Positions 9,002 to 18,421 are shown, numbered from the stretch's first letter. The stretch: DNA of 64,000 nucleotides from Streptomyces massasporeus (GCF_014648995.1 NZ_BMSE01000003.1:310001-374000); one strand, 5' to 3'. Program-made: numbers and translations. The notes: a model not told the origin generated them from the letters alone.

Positions 9002-10585
9002 TCAGGCGTCCTTGCTGAGCTCCCAGAAGCGGAAGACCGTCGACGCGTCGAGGCAGTACTCCAGGCCGTAGACGCCGTCGCGGACGACCGCGTACTGCTT
9101 AGCCTGCCACACCGGCAGGACGGGGAGTTCGTCGGCGACGATGTCCTGCAGTTCCCCGAACTCCTTGTCCGTGGCGGCCCGGTTGGTCAGGGCGGCGGTG
9201 CGCGGGATGAGCGAACCGGTGATCGCGCCGTTGTCGTAGTTGTTGCTCAGCACGTTGCCCTTGCCGAAGAAGGGGGCCGTGAAGTTGTCGGCGTCCGGGT
9301 AGTCGGGCACCCAGCCCTTCACGTAGACGCCGTACTTGCCGGCGGCGATGTCCTTCTCGTACTGGCCGAAGGAGACGGACTTGACGTCGGCGTCGAACAG
9401 TCCGCTGGCGTTGAGCTGGCCGGCGATGGCGTTCAGCTCCTGGTCGGTGGCGGGACCGTATCGGGACGGGGTCGACCAGAGGGTCAGCTTCACCTTGCCG
9501 TCGATGCCGTCCTCGCGGAGCGCGGCCTGGGCCTTCGCCCTGGACGGGCGGGCGCCGTAGGTGTCGAAGAAGGCCGTGTTGTGGCCCGCGATACCGGCCG
9601 GGATGATCGAGTACAGCGGGGTTGCGGTGCCCTGGTAGACGTCCTTGATGAGGGCTTCGCGGTCGAGCAGGTGGGCGATGGCCTTGCGGACGCCGAGCTT
9701 GCCGGCGACCGGGTCGTCCATGTTGAACACCAGGTGCTGGACCTCGGCGCTGCTGCCCTCGACGACCTCGACACCGGTGCCGTCGTCGGCCTTCTCGGTC
9801 TCGGCGATGTCGCCCGCGGTGAGACCGCGGTAGGCGATGTCGACGTCCCCGTTCTGGATGGCCTGCTTCAGGGCCGTCTGGTCCCCGTCGAAGAACTTGA
9901 GCGTCACGCCGGTGTTGTTCACCTTGGCGGTGCCCTTGTAGTTCTCGTTGACGGAGAAGACCGCCTGGCCGTCGTCGAACGAGTCGAGCTTGTAGGGGCC
10001 GGAGCCGACCGCCTCGCCGTCCTTGCGGAGCCCGTCCGCGTCGTACTGGCCATGGTCGACGATGGAGCCGGCGCCGGAGGCGATCTTGCTCGGGAAGGTG
10101 GCGTCGGCCGTGTTGAGGCGGAAGACGACCGTCTTGTCGTCCGGCGTCTCGACCTTGTCCAGCATGGGGAACATGATCGCGGGCCCGTCGGGGTCGTTGA
10201 TCTTCAGCATACGGTCGAAGGAGAACTTGACGTCCTCGGAGGTGAGCTCGTCACCGTTGCTGAACTTGAGGCCGTCCTTGAGCGTGCACGTGTAGACCGT
10301 GGTCTGCGTGTCGGTGAACGCACAGTTCTCGGCCGCCTCGGGCTGCGGTTCCGTGGCGCCCTTGGGGAAGCTCAGCAGGGACTGGAAGACGTTGTTGAAC
10401 AACAGCCAGGAGCCGGGGTCGTAGCCGGAGGCCGGGTCGGTGGCCAGGACGTCGTCGGACATCCCCACCACCACGTTGGAGCCGTCCCCCGCGGAGTCTC
10501 CACTCTCCGTGCCACAGCCGGTCAGCAGTCCGGAGGCGAGGCCCGCCACGATGGGCAGGACCGGCCACTGGTTGCGTATCTTCAC
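9002..10585 (-). CDS. ABC transporter solute-binding lipoprotein, family 5
   Basis: 527-residue oligopeptide/nickel-type binding protein (SBP_bac_5) acting outside the membrane. A GTG start (10585) gives a lipoprotein signal, IVAGLASGLLTGCG, whose Cys would be lipidated. Family features include LKDGLKFSNGDELTSEDVKFSFDR and the C-terminal ADELPVLPVWQAKQYAV. It follows a paralogue in the same orientation (108 bp gap). Neither has an adjacent permease or ATPase gene, so they probably use a transporter encoded elsewhere. The substrate cannot be told from sequence; a peptide is most likely for the family. Confidence 0.92.
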   Translation of the reverse strand: MKIRNQWPVLPIVAGLASGLLTGCGTESGDSAGDGSNVVVGMSDDVLATDPASGYDPGSWLLFNNVFQSLLSFPKGATEPQPEAAENCAFTDTQTTVYTCTLKDGLKFSNGDELTSEDVKFSFDRMLKINDPDGPAIMFPMLDKVETPDDKTVVFRLNTADATFPSKIASGAGSIVDHGQYDADGLRKDGEAVGSGPYKLDSFDDGQAVFSVNENYKGTAKVNNTGVTLKFFDGDQTALKQAIQNGDVDIAYRGLTAGDIAETEKADDGTGVEVVEGSSAEVQHLVFNMDDPVAGKLGVRKAIAHLLDREALIKDVYQGTATPLYSIIPAGIAGHNTAFFDTYGARPSRAKAQAALREDGIDGKVKLTLWSTPSRYGPATDQELNAIAGQLNASGLFDADVKSVSFGQYEKDIAAGKYGVYVKGWVPDYPDADNFTAPFFGKGNVLSNNYDNGAITGSLIPRTAALTNRAATDKEFGELQDIVADELPVLPVWQAKQYAVVRDGVYGLEYCLDASTVFRFWELSKDA

Positions 10586-10648
10586 GTGTGTGCCTTGTCG
10601 TCGGTTCTCGAGAACTCCCGGAGCATGTCCCTGGCTCCGGGGCACGGC

Positions 10649-10680
10649 TCCCCGGGGGCCGCGGTCACAGGCCCCGGGGA
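10649..10680 (-). terminator. Hairpin between the two binding-protein genes
   Basis: GC-rich inverted repeat (CCCCGGGGCC type, one-base bulge) with a 9-base loop between the paralogues, no T-run. It may attenuate transcription into the downstream copy. Confidence 0.5.
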
Positions 10681-10693
10681 TCCAGCGGGTGCG

Positions 10694-12298
10694 TCAGCCG
10701 CTCACGCCCCGCCCGAGCTCCCACAACTGGAGCGTCGAGGCGGAGTTGAGCGCGTAGGCGGTACCCGTGACGTCGTCGCGAGCGGCGACGTACTGCTTGC
10801 CCTGCCACAGCGGCAGCACCGGCACGTCGCCGGCGACGATGTCCTGAATGTCCGTCAGGCTGGAGGAGGCGGACAGCCGGTCCGCCTCACGGCGGGATTC
10901 CGGGATCAGGGTGTTGCGGATCCGGCTGTTGTCGTACGGCGAGCCGAGGGTGTTGTCCGCGTCGAGGAACGGCGCCAGGAAGTTGTCGGCGTCCGGGAAG
11001 TCCGGGAACCAGCCCATGCCGTAGACGTCGTACTCGCCCTTCTTCTCGGCCGGGCGGAACGTGTCCCAGGGAGTGCCCTTGATGTCGACGTCGAACAGCC
11101 CGCTGGAGTTCAGCTGCTCGCGCAGGACCTCGAACTCCTTCTTGGTGGCCGGGCCGTAGTGGTCGGTCGTGTAGTGCAGCGTCAGCTTCACGGGCGTGGT
11201 GATGTTCGCCTGGTTGAGCAGGGAACGGGCCTTGGTGACGTTCGGCTCGCCGTACTTGTTGAAGAACGAGTTGGAGTGGCCGGTGACGCTGGCCGGGACC
11301 AGCGAGTACAGCGGCTCGGCCTGGGAGCCGTAGACCTTGGAGATCAGTTCGCTGCGGTTGACGATCTGGGCCATGGCCTGGCGCACGGCCTTGGACTTCA
11401 CCGTCGGGGCGTCGGTGTTGAAGCCCAGGTAGCGGATCTCGAGGCCGGGCATCTCGACGAGGTCGACGTCGGTGTCCGCGTCGCCCGAGAGCTTGCGGAT
11501 CTGATCCGGCGACATGGCGCGGGTCATCAGGTCGATGTCGCCCTTGTCCAGCGCCTCGCCCATGGCGTCGGCGTCCTTGAAGGAGACCATGTCGACCTTG
11601 TCGTTGTTCACCTTGAGGGTCCCCTTGTAGTCGGGGTTCTTGGTGAACTCGGCCTTGACCAGCTCGCCGTCCTCGACGTCGGCCTTGAGCGTGTACGGGC
11701 CGGAACCCTCCAGGTCGAAGCCGTCGCGCAGCTTGTTCTTCGGGTAGTCGTCGGGGTCGACGATGCCGGCGACCGGGGTCGACAGCTTGTACGGGAACGT
11801 CGCGTCGGCGGTCTTCAGGTGGAAGATGACCTCGCGGTCGCCCTGCGTCTCGACGGTGTCGATGGTGGACAGCAGCGCGAACACGCCACTGTCGGCCTTG
11901 AGGGACCGGGCGCGGTCGATGGAGTACTTCACGTCGGCCGCCGTGACAGCGTTGCCGCCTGCGAACGTCAGGCCGTCGCGCAGGGTGCAGGCGTAGCGCT
12001 CGTTGCCGGTGTCGGTGAAGCCGCACCGCTCGGCGGCCTCCGGCACGGGCTCGCCCTCGCCGCGCGGCTGGATCATCAGAGTCTGCACGGTCTGGCGCAG
12101 GATGTTCCAGGTGCCGACGTCGTAGGCGTAGGCGGGATCGAGGGGCGCGGGGGCGTCCTTCGAGGCGGTGAACCGGTCCGTGGTGCCGACGACGATCGCG
12201 CCGCTGTCGCCGCTCCCGCTGTCGGACCCGCCGCAGGCGGCGAGCACCGGCGCGAGCAGGCCGATCACGGCCGGCAGCACCAAAGTCTTGCGGTTCAT
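10694..12298 (-). CDS. ABC transporter solute-binding lipoprotein, family 5 (paralogue)
   Basis: 534 residues, clearly related along its length to the downstream gene (shared SGPYTL/SGPYKL, FPDFPDADNFLAPF and VPDYPDADNFTAPF, LPLWQGKQY and LPVWQAKQY). The start MNRKTLVLPAVIGLL is followed by lipobox LAACGG, so it is a predicted lipoprotein. It probably binds peptides. The two copies look like an old tandem duplication that has diverged, perhaps for different ligands. No permease is nearby. A 409-bp leader region precedes it. Confidence 0.92.
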   Translation of the reverse strand: MNRKTLVLPAVIGLLAPVLAACGGSDSGSGDSGAIVVGTTDRFTASKDAPAPLDPAYAYDVGTWNILRQTVQTLMIQPRGEGEPVPEAAERCGFTDTGNERYACTLRDGLTFAGGNAVTAADVKYSIDRARSLKADSGVFALLSTIDTVETQGDREVIFHLKTADATFPYKLSTPVAGIVDPDDYPKNKLRDGFDLEGSGPYTLKADVEDGELVKAEFTKNPDYKGTLKVNNDKVDMVSFKDADAMGEALDKGDIDLMTRAMSPDQIRKLSGDADTDVDLVEMPGLEIRYLGFNTDAPTVKSKAVRQAMAQIVNRSELISKVYGSQAEPLYSLVPASVTGHSNSFFNKYGEPNVTKARSLLNQANITTPVKLTLHYTTDHYGPATKKEFEVLREQLNSSGLFDVDIKGTPWDTFRPAEKKGEYDVYGMGWFPDFPDADNFLAPFLDADNTLGSPYDNSRIRNTLIPESRREADRLSASSSLTDIQDIVAGDVPVLPLWQGKQYVAARDDVTGTAYALNSASTLQLWELGRGVSG

Positions 12299-12707
12299 GC
12301 TCGAGTTTCTCCAGAGCTGTCGACTCCGTGTACCCGGCATGCAGGGGTGGCGCAGCGGATCACGGGGGTGGGGCGATGTTCTCGCGACGAGATTAGTCGG
12401 GGCCGGCAGGAGGGTTCGCAGCCACCGGAGTTGAGCACCCATCACGCTGCGGAACCGGGCGTGGACAGACCGAAGGCCCGACAGCGGAAGCTTTGGTACA
12501 GCGTTCCATCAATCGGGACACAAGGTCACGCCCACGGCCCCCTGGAGGGGGTGCGCAGCACACGCCGGATCGACTGTCGACCCCGGACTGCGTGGGGAAC
12601 GTCACACGCGTAAACGGGTTCGAAGGTACGGGAATTCGATCGTCCGTCGCGGTCCGAATTCGCCTTCGGAATTACCGCCCTAACACCGCTGCACGCTGGG
12701 TGAACGC
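12299..12707. other. Intergenic region without a gene
   Basis: 409 bp between the first binding-protein gene and the HAD phosphatase stop. It must carry the promoter for the binding-protein pair. Part near 12640-12680 is less GC-rich with two AATTC tracts. I see no convincing gene or RNA. Confidence 0.45.
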
Positions 12708-13409
12708 CTAGCGCATTTCCGTCATCAGCCCGTGCAGAAATGTCAGGTCGACCTCTTCGAGGGAGCTCACGACCGTGCGGCGCAGGGCCGGGGCGATGGG
12801 GGCCACGGAGGGCACGGCCACGACCTGGCAGCCTGCGGCCTCGGCCGCGGCGACCCCCGTCGCGGTGTCCTCGATGACGGCACACCGGACCGGGTCCACG
12901 CCGAGCCCGGAGGCGGCGGCCAGATACGGGTCGGGGTGCGGCTTGGTGCGCGGCACCTCGTCGCCGGCCACCGTCAGGCTGAAGTGGTGGGCACCGAGCG
13001 AGGTCAGCACCCGGTCGATGATGCGCCGGTGGGAGGCGGAGACGAGGGCGGTGGGGATCTCGTACTCGTACAGCTCGGCGAGCAGCCGTCCGGCGCCCGG
13101 CATCAGCGGCAGGGCGCGGTCGATGCGGGCCTCGAAGCCGTTGTTCAGGAGCACGGTGAGCTCGTCGAGGGGGACGTCGGCGCCGGTGGCCTCGATGAGG
13201 AAGCCCGCGCTGCGGGTCATGGGGCCGCCGACCACGACGTGCCGCCAGGACTCGTCGAGTGTGTGACCGAGGGAGGCGAAGACCTCGACCTCGACGTCCC
13301 ACCAGAAGCCCTCGGTGTCCACCAGGGTGCCGTCCATGTCGAGGAGCACGGCTTGGAGGGCCGATCCTTCGGCTGTGCGGGTTCCGAGCGCGGGGACCGT
13401 ACTGGTCAT
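12708..13409 (-). CDS. HAD-superfamily phosphatase (beta-phosphoglucomutase-like)
   Basis: 233 residues. The HAD nucleophile motif is LLDMDGTLVDTE (Asp-x-Asp), motif II is TALVSASH, and motifs III/IV appear as RTKPHPDPYLAAA and CAVIEDTATGVAAAEAAG. The helical cap between motifs I and II is that of subfamily I, as in sugar-phosphate phosphatases and phosphoglucomutases. Substrate unknown. The start at 13409 (MTSTVPALGT) follows AAGGAGGT, an excellent ribosome site. It lies downstream of metH in the same orientation, 158 bp away. Confidence 0.9.
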   Translation of the reverse strand: MTSTVPALGTRTAEGSALQAVLLDMDGTLVDTEGFWWDVEVEVFASLGHTLDESWRHVVVGGPMTRSAGFLIEATGADVPLDELTVLLNNGFEARIDRALPLMPGAGRLLAELYEYEIPTALVSASHRRIIDRVLTSLGAHHFSLTVAGDEVPRTKPHPDPYLAAASGLGVDPVRCAVIEDTATGVAAAEAAGCQVVAVPSVAPIAPALRRTVVSSLEEVDLTFLHGLMTEMR

Positions 13410-13531
13410 CCACGTACCTCCTTGAGGGACGTTCAGGCCGGCTCCCACGAGGGGAACCGGCCTGCGGTGGACCGACCAGTCTACGTCGTGCGCGCTCGAA
13501 GCGCCTCTTTTGGCCCGTGTGCCCGGTGGGA

Positions 13532-13582
13532 GGCTCAGCGGACGTTGAGCTCAGCGGGCGTTGAGGCTCAGCGGGCGTTGAA
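13532..13582 (-). repeat. Triplicated 3' end of metH
   Basis: Three near-identical units of 16-17 bp (13532-13548, 13549-13565, 13566-13582). The innermost encodes the last residues and stop of MetH, so the segment with the stop codon is repeated twice downstream. Confidence 0.85.
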
Positions 13583-16500
13583 GTACTTCGCCTCCGGGTG
13601 GTGGATCACGATGGCGTCCGTGGACTGCTCGGGGTGCAGCTGGAACTCCTCGGACAGCTCGACGCCGATGCGCTCCGGTTCGAGCAGGTCGGCGATCTTG
13701 GCCCGGTCCTCCAGGTTGGGGCAGGCGCCGTAGCCGAGGGAGAAGCGGGCGCCCCGGTACTTCAGCTCGAACATGCCCTGCATCTCGTCGGGGTCCTCGC
13801 CGGCGAAGCCGAGCTCGGAGCGCACGCGTGCGTGCCAGTACTCGGCGAGCGCCTCGGCCAGCTGCACGGACAGTCCGTGCAGTTCGAGGTAGTCGCGGTA
13901 GGCGTTGGCCTCGAAGAGCCGCGCGGTCTCCTCGCCGATGCGCAAGCCGACGGTGACGACCTGGAGGCCGACGACGTCGGTCTCTCCGGACTCCTCCGGG
14001 CGGAAGTAGTCGGCCAGGCACAGGCGACGGCCGCGGCGCTGGCGCGGGAAGGTGAAGCGGGTGCGTTCGTTGCCCTGCTCGTCCAGGATGATCAGGTCGT
14101 CGTCCTTGGAGACGCACGGGAAGTAGCCGTAGACCACGGCCGCCTCCAGCATGTTCTCCGTCTGGAGCCGGTCCAGAAGGCCGCGCAGCCGGGGCCGGCC
14201 CTCGCTCTCGACGAGCTCCTCGTAGGACGGGCCCTCGCCGGTGCGGGCCTGCTTCAGACCCCACTGGCCCTTGAACAGGGCGCCCTCGTCGAGCCAGCTC
14301 GCGTACTCCTTGAGCTGGATGCCCTTGATGACGCGGGTGCCGCGGAAGGGCGGCTCGGGGACGGGGTTGTCGGTGGCGACGTCGGAGCGGACGTGCCCCT
14401 CCTCGGGGCGCTCCTCGGTGGCGGCCGGGGCCGCGGCCCTGACCCGGCGCTGCTTGAGCTCGGGGAGCTTCACGCCGGGCACGCCGCGCTTGACGCCGAT
14501 GAGGGCGTCCATCAGGCGCAGGCCCTCGAAGGCGTCGCGGGCGTATCGGACCTCGCCCTGGTAGATCTCGTGCAGGTCCTGCTCGACGTAGGCGCGGGTG
14601 AGGGCGGCGCCGCCCAGGATGACCGGATAGCCGGAGGCCAGGCCGCGCTGGTTGAGCTCCTCCAGGTTCTCCTTCATGATCACCGTGGACTTCACCAGCA
14701 GTCCGGACATGCCGATGACGTCGGCCTTGTGCTCCTCGGCGGCTTCCAGGATCGCGGAAACCGGCTGCTTGATGCCGAGGTTGACGACGTTGTAGCCGTT
14801 GTTGGACAGGATGATGTCGACGAGGTTCTTGCCGATGTCGTGCACGTCGCCGCGCACGGTGGCCAGCACGATGGTGCCCTTGCCGGCCTCGTCGGTCTTC
14901 TCCATGTGGGGTTCGAGGTGGGCGACGGCCGTCTTCATGACCTCGGCGGACTGCAGGACGAACGGCAGCTGCATCTGGCCGGAGCCGAACAGTTCGCCGA
15001 CGACCTTCATGCCGTCCAGCAGGGTCTCGTTGACGATGTCGAGCGCGGGCCGCTCCGTCAGGGCCGCGTCGAGGTCCGCCTCGAGGCCGTTCTTCTCGCC
15101 GTCGATGATGCGCCGCTTCAGGCGCTCGTCCAGCGGCAGGGCGGCCAGTTCCTCGGCCTTGCCGGCCTTGAGGGACTTGGCGGTGGCGCCCTCGAACAGC
15201 TGCATGAGCTTCTGCAGCGGGTCGTAGCCCTCGGCGCGGCGGTCGTGGATGAGGTCCAGGGCGGTCTGGACCTCCTCCTCGCTGAAGCGGGCGATCGGAA
15301 GGATCTTCGACGCGTGCACGATCGCCGAGTCCAGTCCGGCCTTGACGCACTCGTCGAGGAAGACGGAGTTCAGCAGGATGCGGGCGGCCGGGTTGAGGCC
15401 GAAGGAGATGTTGGACAGGCCGAGCGTGGTCTGCACCTTCGGGTGGCGCCGCTTGAGCTCGCGGATGCCCTCGATGGTGGCGATGCCGTCCTTGCGGGAC
15501 TCCTCCTGGCCGGTGCAGATGGTGAAGGTCAGGCAGTCGACGAGGATGTCCTCCTCGTGGATGCCCCAGTTGCCGGTCAGGTCCTCGATGAGCCGTTCGG
15601 CGATCTCGACCTTCTTCTCGGCGGTGCGGGCCTGGCCCTCCTCGTCGATGGTGAGCGCGATGAGGGCGGCACCGTGCTCCCCGGCCAGGGCCGTGACCTT
15701 GGCGAAGCGGGACTCGGGGCCGTCGCCGTCCTCGTAGTTCACCGAGTTGATCACCGCGCGGCCGCCGAGCTTCTCCAGGCCGGCCCGGATGACGTCGACC
15801 TCGGTGGAGTCCAGCACGATCGGCAGGGTGGAGGCGGTGGCGAAGCGGCCGGCCAGCTCCTCCATGTCGGCGACGCCGTCGCGGCCGACGTAGTCCACGC
15901 ACAGGTCGAGCATGTGCGCGCCCTCGCGGATCTGGTCGCGGGCCATCTCCACGCAGTCGTCCCAGCGGGCGTCCAGCATGGCCTCGCGGAACTTCTTCGA
16001 GCCGTTGGCGTTGGTGCGCTCGCCGATGGCCAGGTAGGAGGTGTCCTGCCGGAACGGCACGGACTGGTACAGGGAGGCCGCGCCCGGCTCGGGCTGCGGG
16101 GCGCGCTCGGTCGGGGCGGTGTCCCGGACGCGCTCGACCAGCTGGCGCAGGTGCTCGGGGGTGGTGCCGCAGCAGCCGCCGACGAGGGAGAGACCGTAGT
16201 CCCGGACGAAGGTGCCCTGCGCCTCGGCCAGCTCGGGCGCGGTCAGCGGGTAGTGCGCGCCGTCCTTGGTCAGCACCGGCAGGCCCGCGTTCGGCATGCA
16301 GGACAGCGGGATGCGCGAGTGCCGGGACAGGAAGCGCAGGTGCTCGCTCATCTCGGCCGGGCCCGTGGCGCAGTTCAGGCCGATCATGTCGATGCCGAGC
16401 GGCTCCAGCGCGGTCAGGGCCGCGCCGATCTCGGAGCCGAGCAGCATGGTCCCGGTCGTCTCGACGGTGACGGAGACGATCAGCGGTACGGACTGGCCGG

Positions 16501-17083
16501 TGGCCTCCATGGCCCGGCGGGCGGCGATGACGGAGGCCTTGGTCTGGAGCAGGTCCTGGGTGGTCTCCACGAGCAGCGCGTCGGCGCCGCCGGCGAGCAG
16601 GCCCTCGGCGTTCTGCTGGTAGGCGTCCCGGATGGCGCCGAAGGTGGTGTGGCCGAGGGTGGGCAGCTTGGTGCCGGGTCCCATCGAGCCGAGCACCCAG
16701 CGCTGCTGCCCGGTGCTGCGGGTGAACTCGTCGGCCACCTCGCGCGCGATCCGGGCACCGGCCTCGGACAGCTCGGTGACGCGTTCGGGGATGTCGTACT
16801 CGCCGAGGGCGGTGAGGTTGGCGCCGAAGGTGTTGGTCTCCACGCAGTCCACACCGACGTCGAAGTACTCGGAGTGGACCGAACGGACGATGTCCGGGCG
16901 CGTCAGGTTGAGGATCTCGTTGCAGCCTTCGAGATTCTCGAAGTCCTCGAGCGTGGGGTCCTGCGCCTGGAGCATGGTGCCCATCGCTCCGTCGGCCACG
17001 ACCACGCGGGTGGCCAGGGCTTCTCGGAGCGCGGACACACGGGCCCGGCTGTCTGCGGAAGGGGTCGGCGGCAACGAGGCCAT
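13568..17083 (-). CDS. metH: Cobalamin-dependent methionine synthase MetH
   Basis: Transfers a methyl group from methyltetrahydrofolate through cobalamin to homocysteine. The 1171-residue product has the full modular order. The Hcy-binding barrel comes first, with zinc Cys near 239 (NCATG) and 301-303 (GGCCGTT). The pterin barrel follows (IGERTNANGSKKF). Next are the B12 cap and Rossmann domain, with the cobalt-ligand His in DVHDIGKN near 748. The C-terminal AdoMet activation domain (EYWHARVRSELGF, RFSLGYGACPNLEDR) is last. The start MASLPPTPS at 17083 follows GGGAG. It is divergent from gylR. I see no B12 riboswitch in the 302-bp upstream region. Confidence 0.97.
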   Translation of the reverse strand: MASLPPTPSADSRARVSALREALATRVVVADGAMGTMLQAQDPTLEDFENLEGCNEILNLTRPDIVRSVHSEYFDVGVDCVETNTFGANLTALGEYDIPERVTELSEAGARIAREVADEFTRSTGQQRWVLGSMGPGTKLPTLGHTTFGAIRDAYQQNAEGLLAGGADALLVETTQDLLQTKASVIAARRAMEATGQSVPLIVSVTVETTGTMLLGSEIGAALTALEPLGIDMIGLNCATGPAEMSEHLRFLSRHSRIPLSCMPNAGLPVLTKDGAHYPLTAPELAEAQGTFVRDYGLSLVGGCCGTTPEHLRQLVERVRDTAPTERAPQPEPGAASLYQSVPFRQDTSYLAIGERTNANGSKKFREAMLDARWDDCVEMARDQIREGAHMLDLCVDYVGRDGVADMEELAGRFATASTLPIVLDSTEVDVIRAGLEKLGGRAVINSVNYEDGDGPESRFAKVTALAGEHGAALIALTIDEEGQARTAEKKVEIAERLIEDLTGNWGIHEEDILVDCLTFTICTGQEESRKDGIATIEGIRELKRRHPKVQTTLGLSNISFGLNPAARILLNSVFLDECVKAGLDSAIVHASKILPIARFSEEEVQTALDLIHDRRAEGYDPLQKLMQLFEGATAKSLKAGKAEELAALPLDERLKRRIIDGEKNGLEADLDAALTERPALDIVNETLLDGMKVVGELFGSGQMQLPFVLQSAEVMKTAVAHLEPHMEKTDEAGKGTIVLATVRGDVHDIGKNLVDIILSNNGYNVVNLGIKQPVSAILEAAEEHKADVIGMSGLLVKSTVIMKENLEELNQRGLASGYPVILGGAALTRAYVEQDLHEIYQGEVRYARDAFEGLRLMDALIGVKRGVPGVKLPELKQRRVRAAAPAATEERPEEGHVRSDVATDNPVPEPPFRGTRVIKGIQLKEYASWLDEGALFKGQWGLKQARTGEGPSYEELVESEGRPRLRGLLDRLQTENMLEAAVVYGYFPCVSKDDDLIILDEQGNERTRFTFPRQRRGRRLCLADYFRPEESGETDVVGLQVVTVGLRIGEETARLFEANAYRDYLELHGLSVQLAEALAEYWHARVRSELGFAGEDPDEMQGMFELKYRGARFSLGYGACPNLEDRAKIADLLEPERIGVELSEEFQLHPEQSTDAIVIHHPEAKYFNAR

Positions 17084-17385
17084 GAAAAGGGCTCCCTCGG
17101 ATGCGACGGCTGTCGGCTTTGCGGCTTCCCGGACAGCCGGAGGGCATCCGGGATGGGCGCACCGCGCCAGCGTAACCGGGAGTGGGCTTGGATGGGCAGC
17201 ACGTCCACGGGGCGGACTCCGGTGGTGCCGGATGGGCGGCCGGGCGACGTATCGGCCACCGGTGGCGCAAAAATGGCGTCCTGCCATTAGCGAGAGGTCG
17301 ACATCGACCGGTAGTGTTCGACATTGCCGAACGACGGCTGTGGTGCCGCTTGTCGGCGGTCGAAGGGGACGGAGGCAGTACGGCG
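17084..17385. promoter_or_regulatory. metH/gylR divergent promoter region
   Basis: 302 bp. Near gylR it holds two operator-like inverted repeats (listed separately). The metH side carries no recognisable riboswitch, only GC-rich sequence with an inverted repeat near 17119-17148 (GGCTGTC / GACAGCC). Confidence 0.6.
17296..17332. promoter_or_regulatory. Putative GylR operators upstream of gylR
   Basis: Two inverted repeats: GGTCGACATCGACC (17296-17309) and GTTCGACATTGCCGAAC (17316-17332). The second shares the core TCGACATTG with the repeat upstream of glpF, which suggests that GylR binds both and represses its own gene as well as the operon. Confidence 0.7.
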
Positions 17386-18159
17386 ATGGCACGGAACATC
17401 CAGTCGCTCGAACGGGCGGCCGCGATGCTGCGGCTGCTCGCGGGCGGCGAGCGGCGGCTCGGCCTGTCGGACATCGCCTCGTCGCTGGGCCTGGCCAAAG
17501 GCACCGCCCACGGCATCCTGCGCACCCTCCAGCAGGAGGGTTTCGTGGAGCAGGACGACACCTCCGGGCGCTACCAGCTGGGCGCCGAGCTGCTGCGCCT
17601 GGGCACCACCTACCTCGATGTGCACGAGCTGCGGGCGCGCGCCCTGGTGTGGACCGACGACCTGGCCCGCTCCAGCGGCGAGAGCGTCTATCTGGGCGTC
17701 CTGCACCAGCAGGGCGTGCTGATCGTGCACCACGTCTTCCGGCCCGACGACAGCCGGCAGGTGCTGGAGATCGGCGCCATGCAGCCGCTGCACTCCACGG
17801 CCCTGGGCAAGGTGCTGTCCGCCTACGACCCGGTGGCGCACAGCGAGGCGCTGGAGGCCGACCGCAAGGCGTTCACCGACCGGACCGTGTGCGAGCCGGA
17901 GGGCTTCGAGCACATCCTCGACGTCACGCGCGCGCGGGGGTACGCGGCGGACGTGGAGGAGACCTGGGAGGGCGTGGCGTCCCTCGCCGCCCCCATCCAC
18001 GACCGGCGGCGCATGCCGGTCGGCTCGGTCGGCATCACCGGCGCCGTGGAGCGGCTGTGCCGGTCCGACGAAGAGGGAGCGCTGCGGCCGGAGCTGATCG
18101 CGGCGGTGCGGGACTGCGCCCGCGCGGTCTCGCGGGACCTGGGCGCCGGGCGGTTCTGA
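17386..18159 (+). CDS. gylR: IclR-family glycerol operon regulator GylR
   Basis: 257-residue repressor. The winged helix-turn-helix lies about 5-65 (SLERAAAMLRLL, LSDIASSLGLAKGTAHGILRTL). The IclR effector domain lies about 75-250 (LGVLHQQGVLIVHHV, HSTALGKVLSAY, SLAAPIHDRRRMPVGSVGITG). The position immediately upstream of glpF-glpK-glpD matches S. coelicolor GylR, the glycerol-inducible repressor of that operon. The ATG at 17386 follows GGACGGAGG. Operator-like repeats lie both upstream of gylR and upstream of glpF. Confidence 0.95.
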   Translation: MARNIQSLERAAAMLRLLAGGERRLGLSDIASSLGLAKGTAHGILRTLQQEGFVEQDDTSGRYQLGAELLRLGTTYLDVHELRARALVWTDDLARSSGESVYLGVLHQQGVLIVHHVFRPDDSRQVLEIGAMQPLHSTALGKVLSAYDPVAHSEALEADRKAFTDRTVCEPEGFEHILDVTRARGYAADVEETWEGVASLAAPIHDRRRMPVGSVGITGAVERLCRSDEEGALRPELIAAVRDCARAVSRDLGAGRF

Positions 18160-18267
18160 CGGCACACGAGCGGACCGGGGCGCCGTACGGCGTTCCGGTC
18201 CTCGGCATGTCCGCGCTCACCTGCGGCAAAGATCCTTGGGACCGCAGCGATCAGTAACGATCGTATT

Positions 18268-18340
18268 TTCGACAACACAGCCCTTGACGTGCTCGTAACG
18301 CCGAAGCAAGACTCCCGTCCATCGGTCGACATTGTCGAAC
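18268..18340 (+). promoter_or_regulatory. glpFKD promoter/operator region
   Basis: The inverted repeat GGTCGACATTGTCGAAC (18324-18340) matches the site upstream of gylR. A half-site TTCGACAA lies at 18268-18275, and a -35-like TTGACG at 18284-18289 between them. No good -10 can be assigned. A GylR operator here fits repression of the glycerol operon. Confidence 0.7.
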
Positions 18341-18421
18341 AGCTACCGGCAATACGCGCTAGAGTGTGACAACGCCAGGCCGGTATCGAACTTCCCTGGA
18401 CGTAGGACAAAGGAGTCGCGG

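Noticed and set aside
8948-12613. A 1221-codon plus-strand open frame over the two binding-protein genes
   Set aside because: Antisense to two intact lipoprotein genes, with composition typical of a reverse-strand shadow.
13598-17290. A 1230-codon plus-strand open frame over metH
   Set aside because: Antisense shadow of the fully modular MetH.
17084-17385. Cobalamin or SAM riboswitch upstream of metH
   Set aside because: I looked for a B12-box-like or SAM-type core and found none; only simple hairpins are present.
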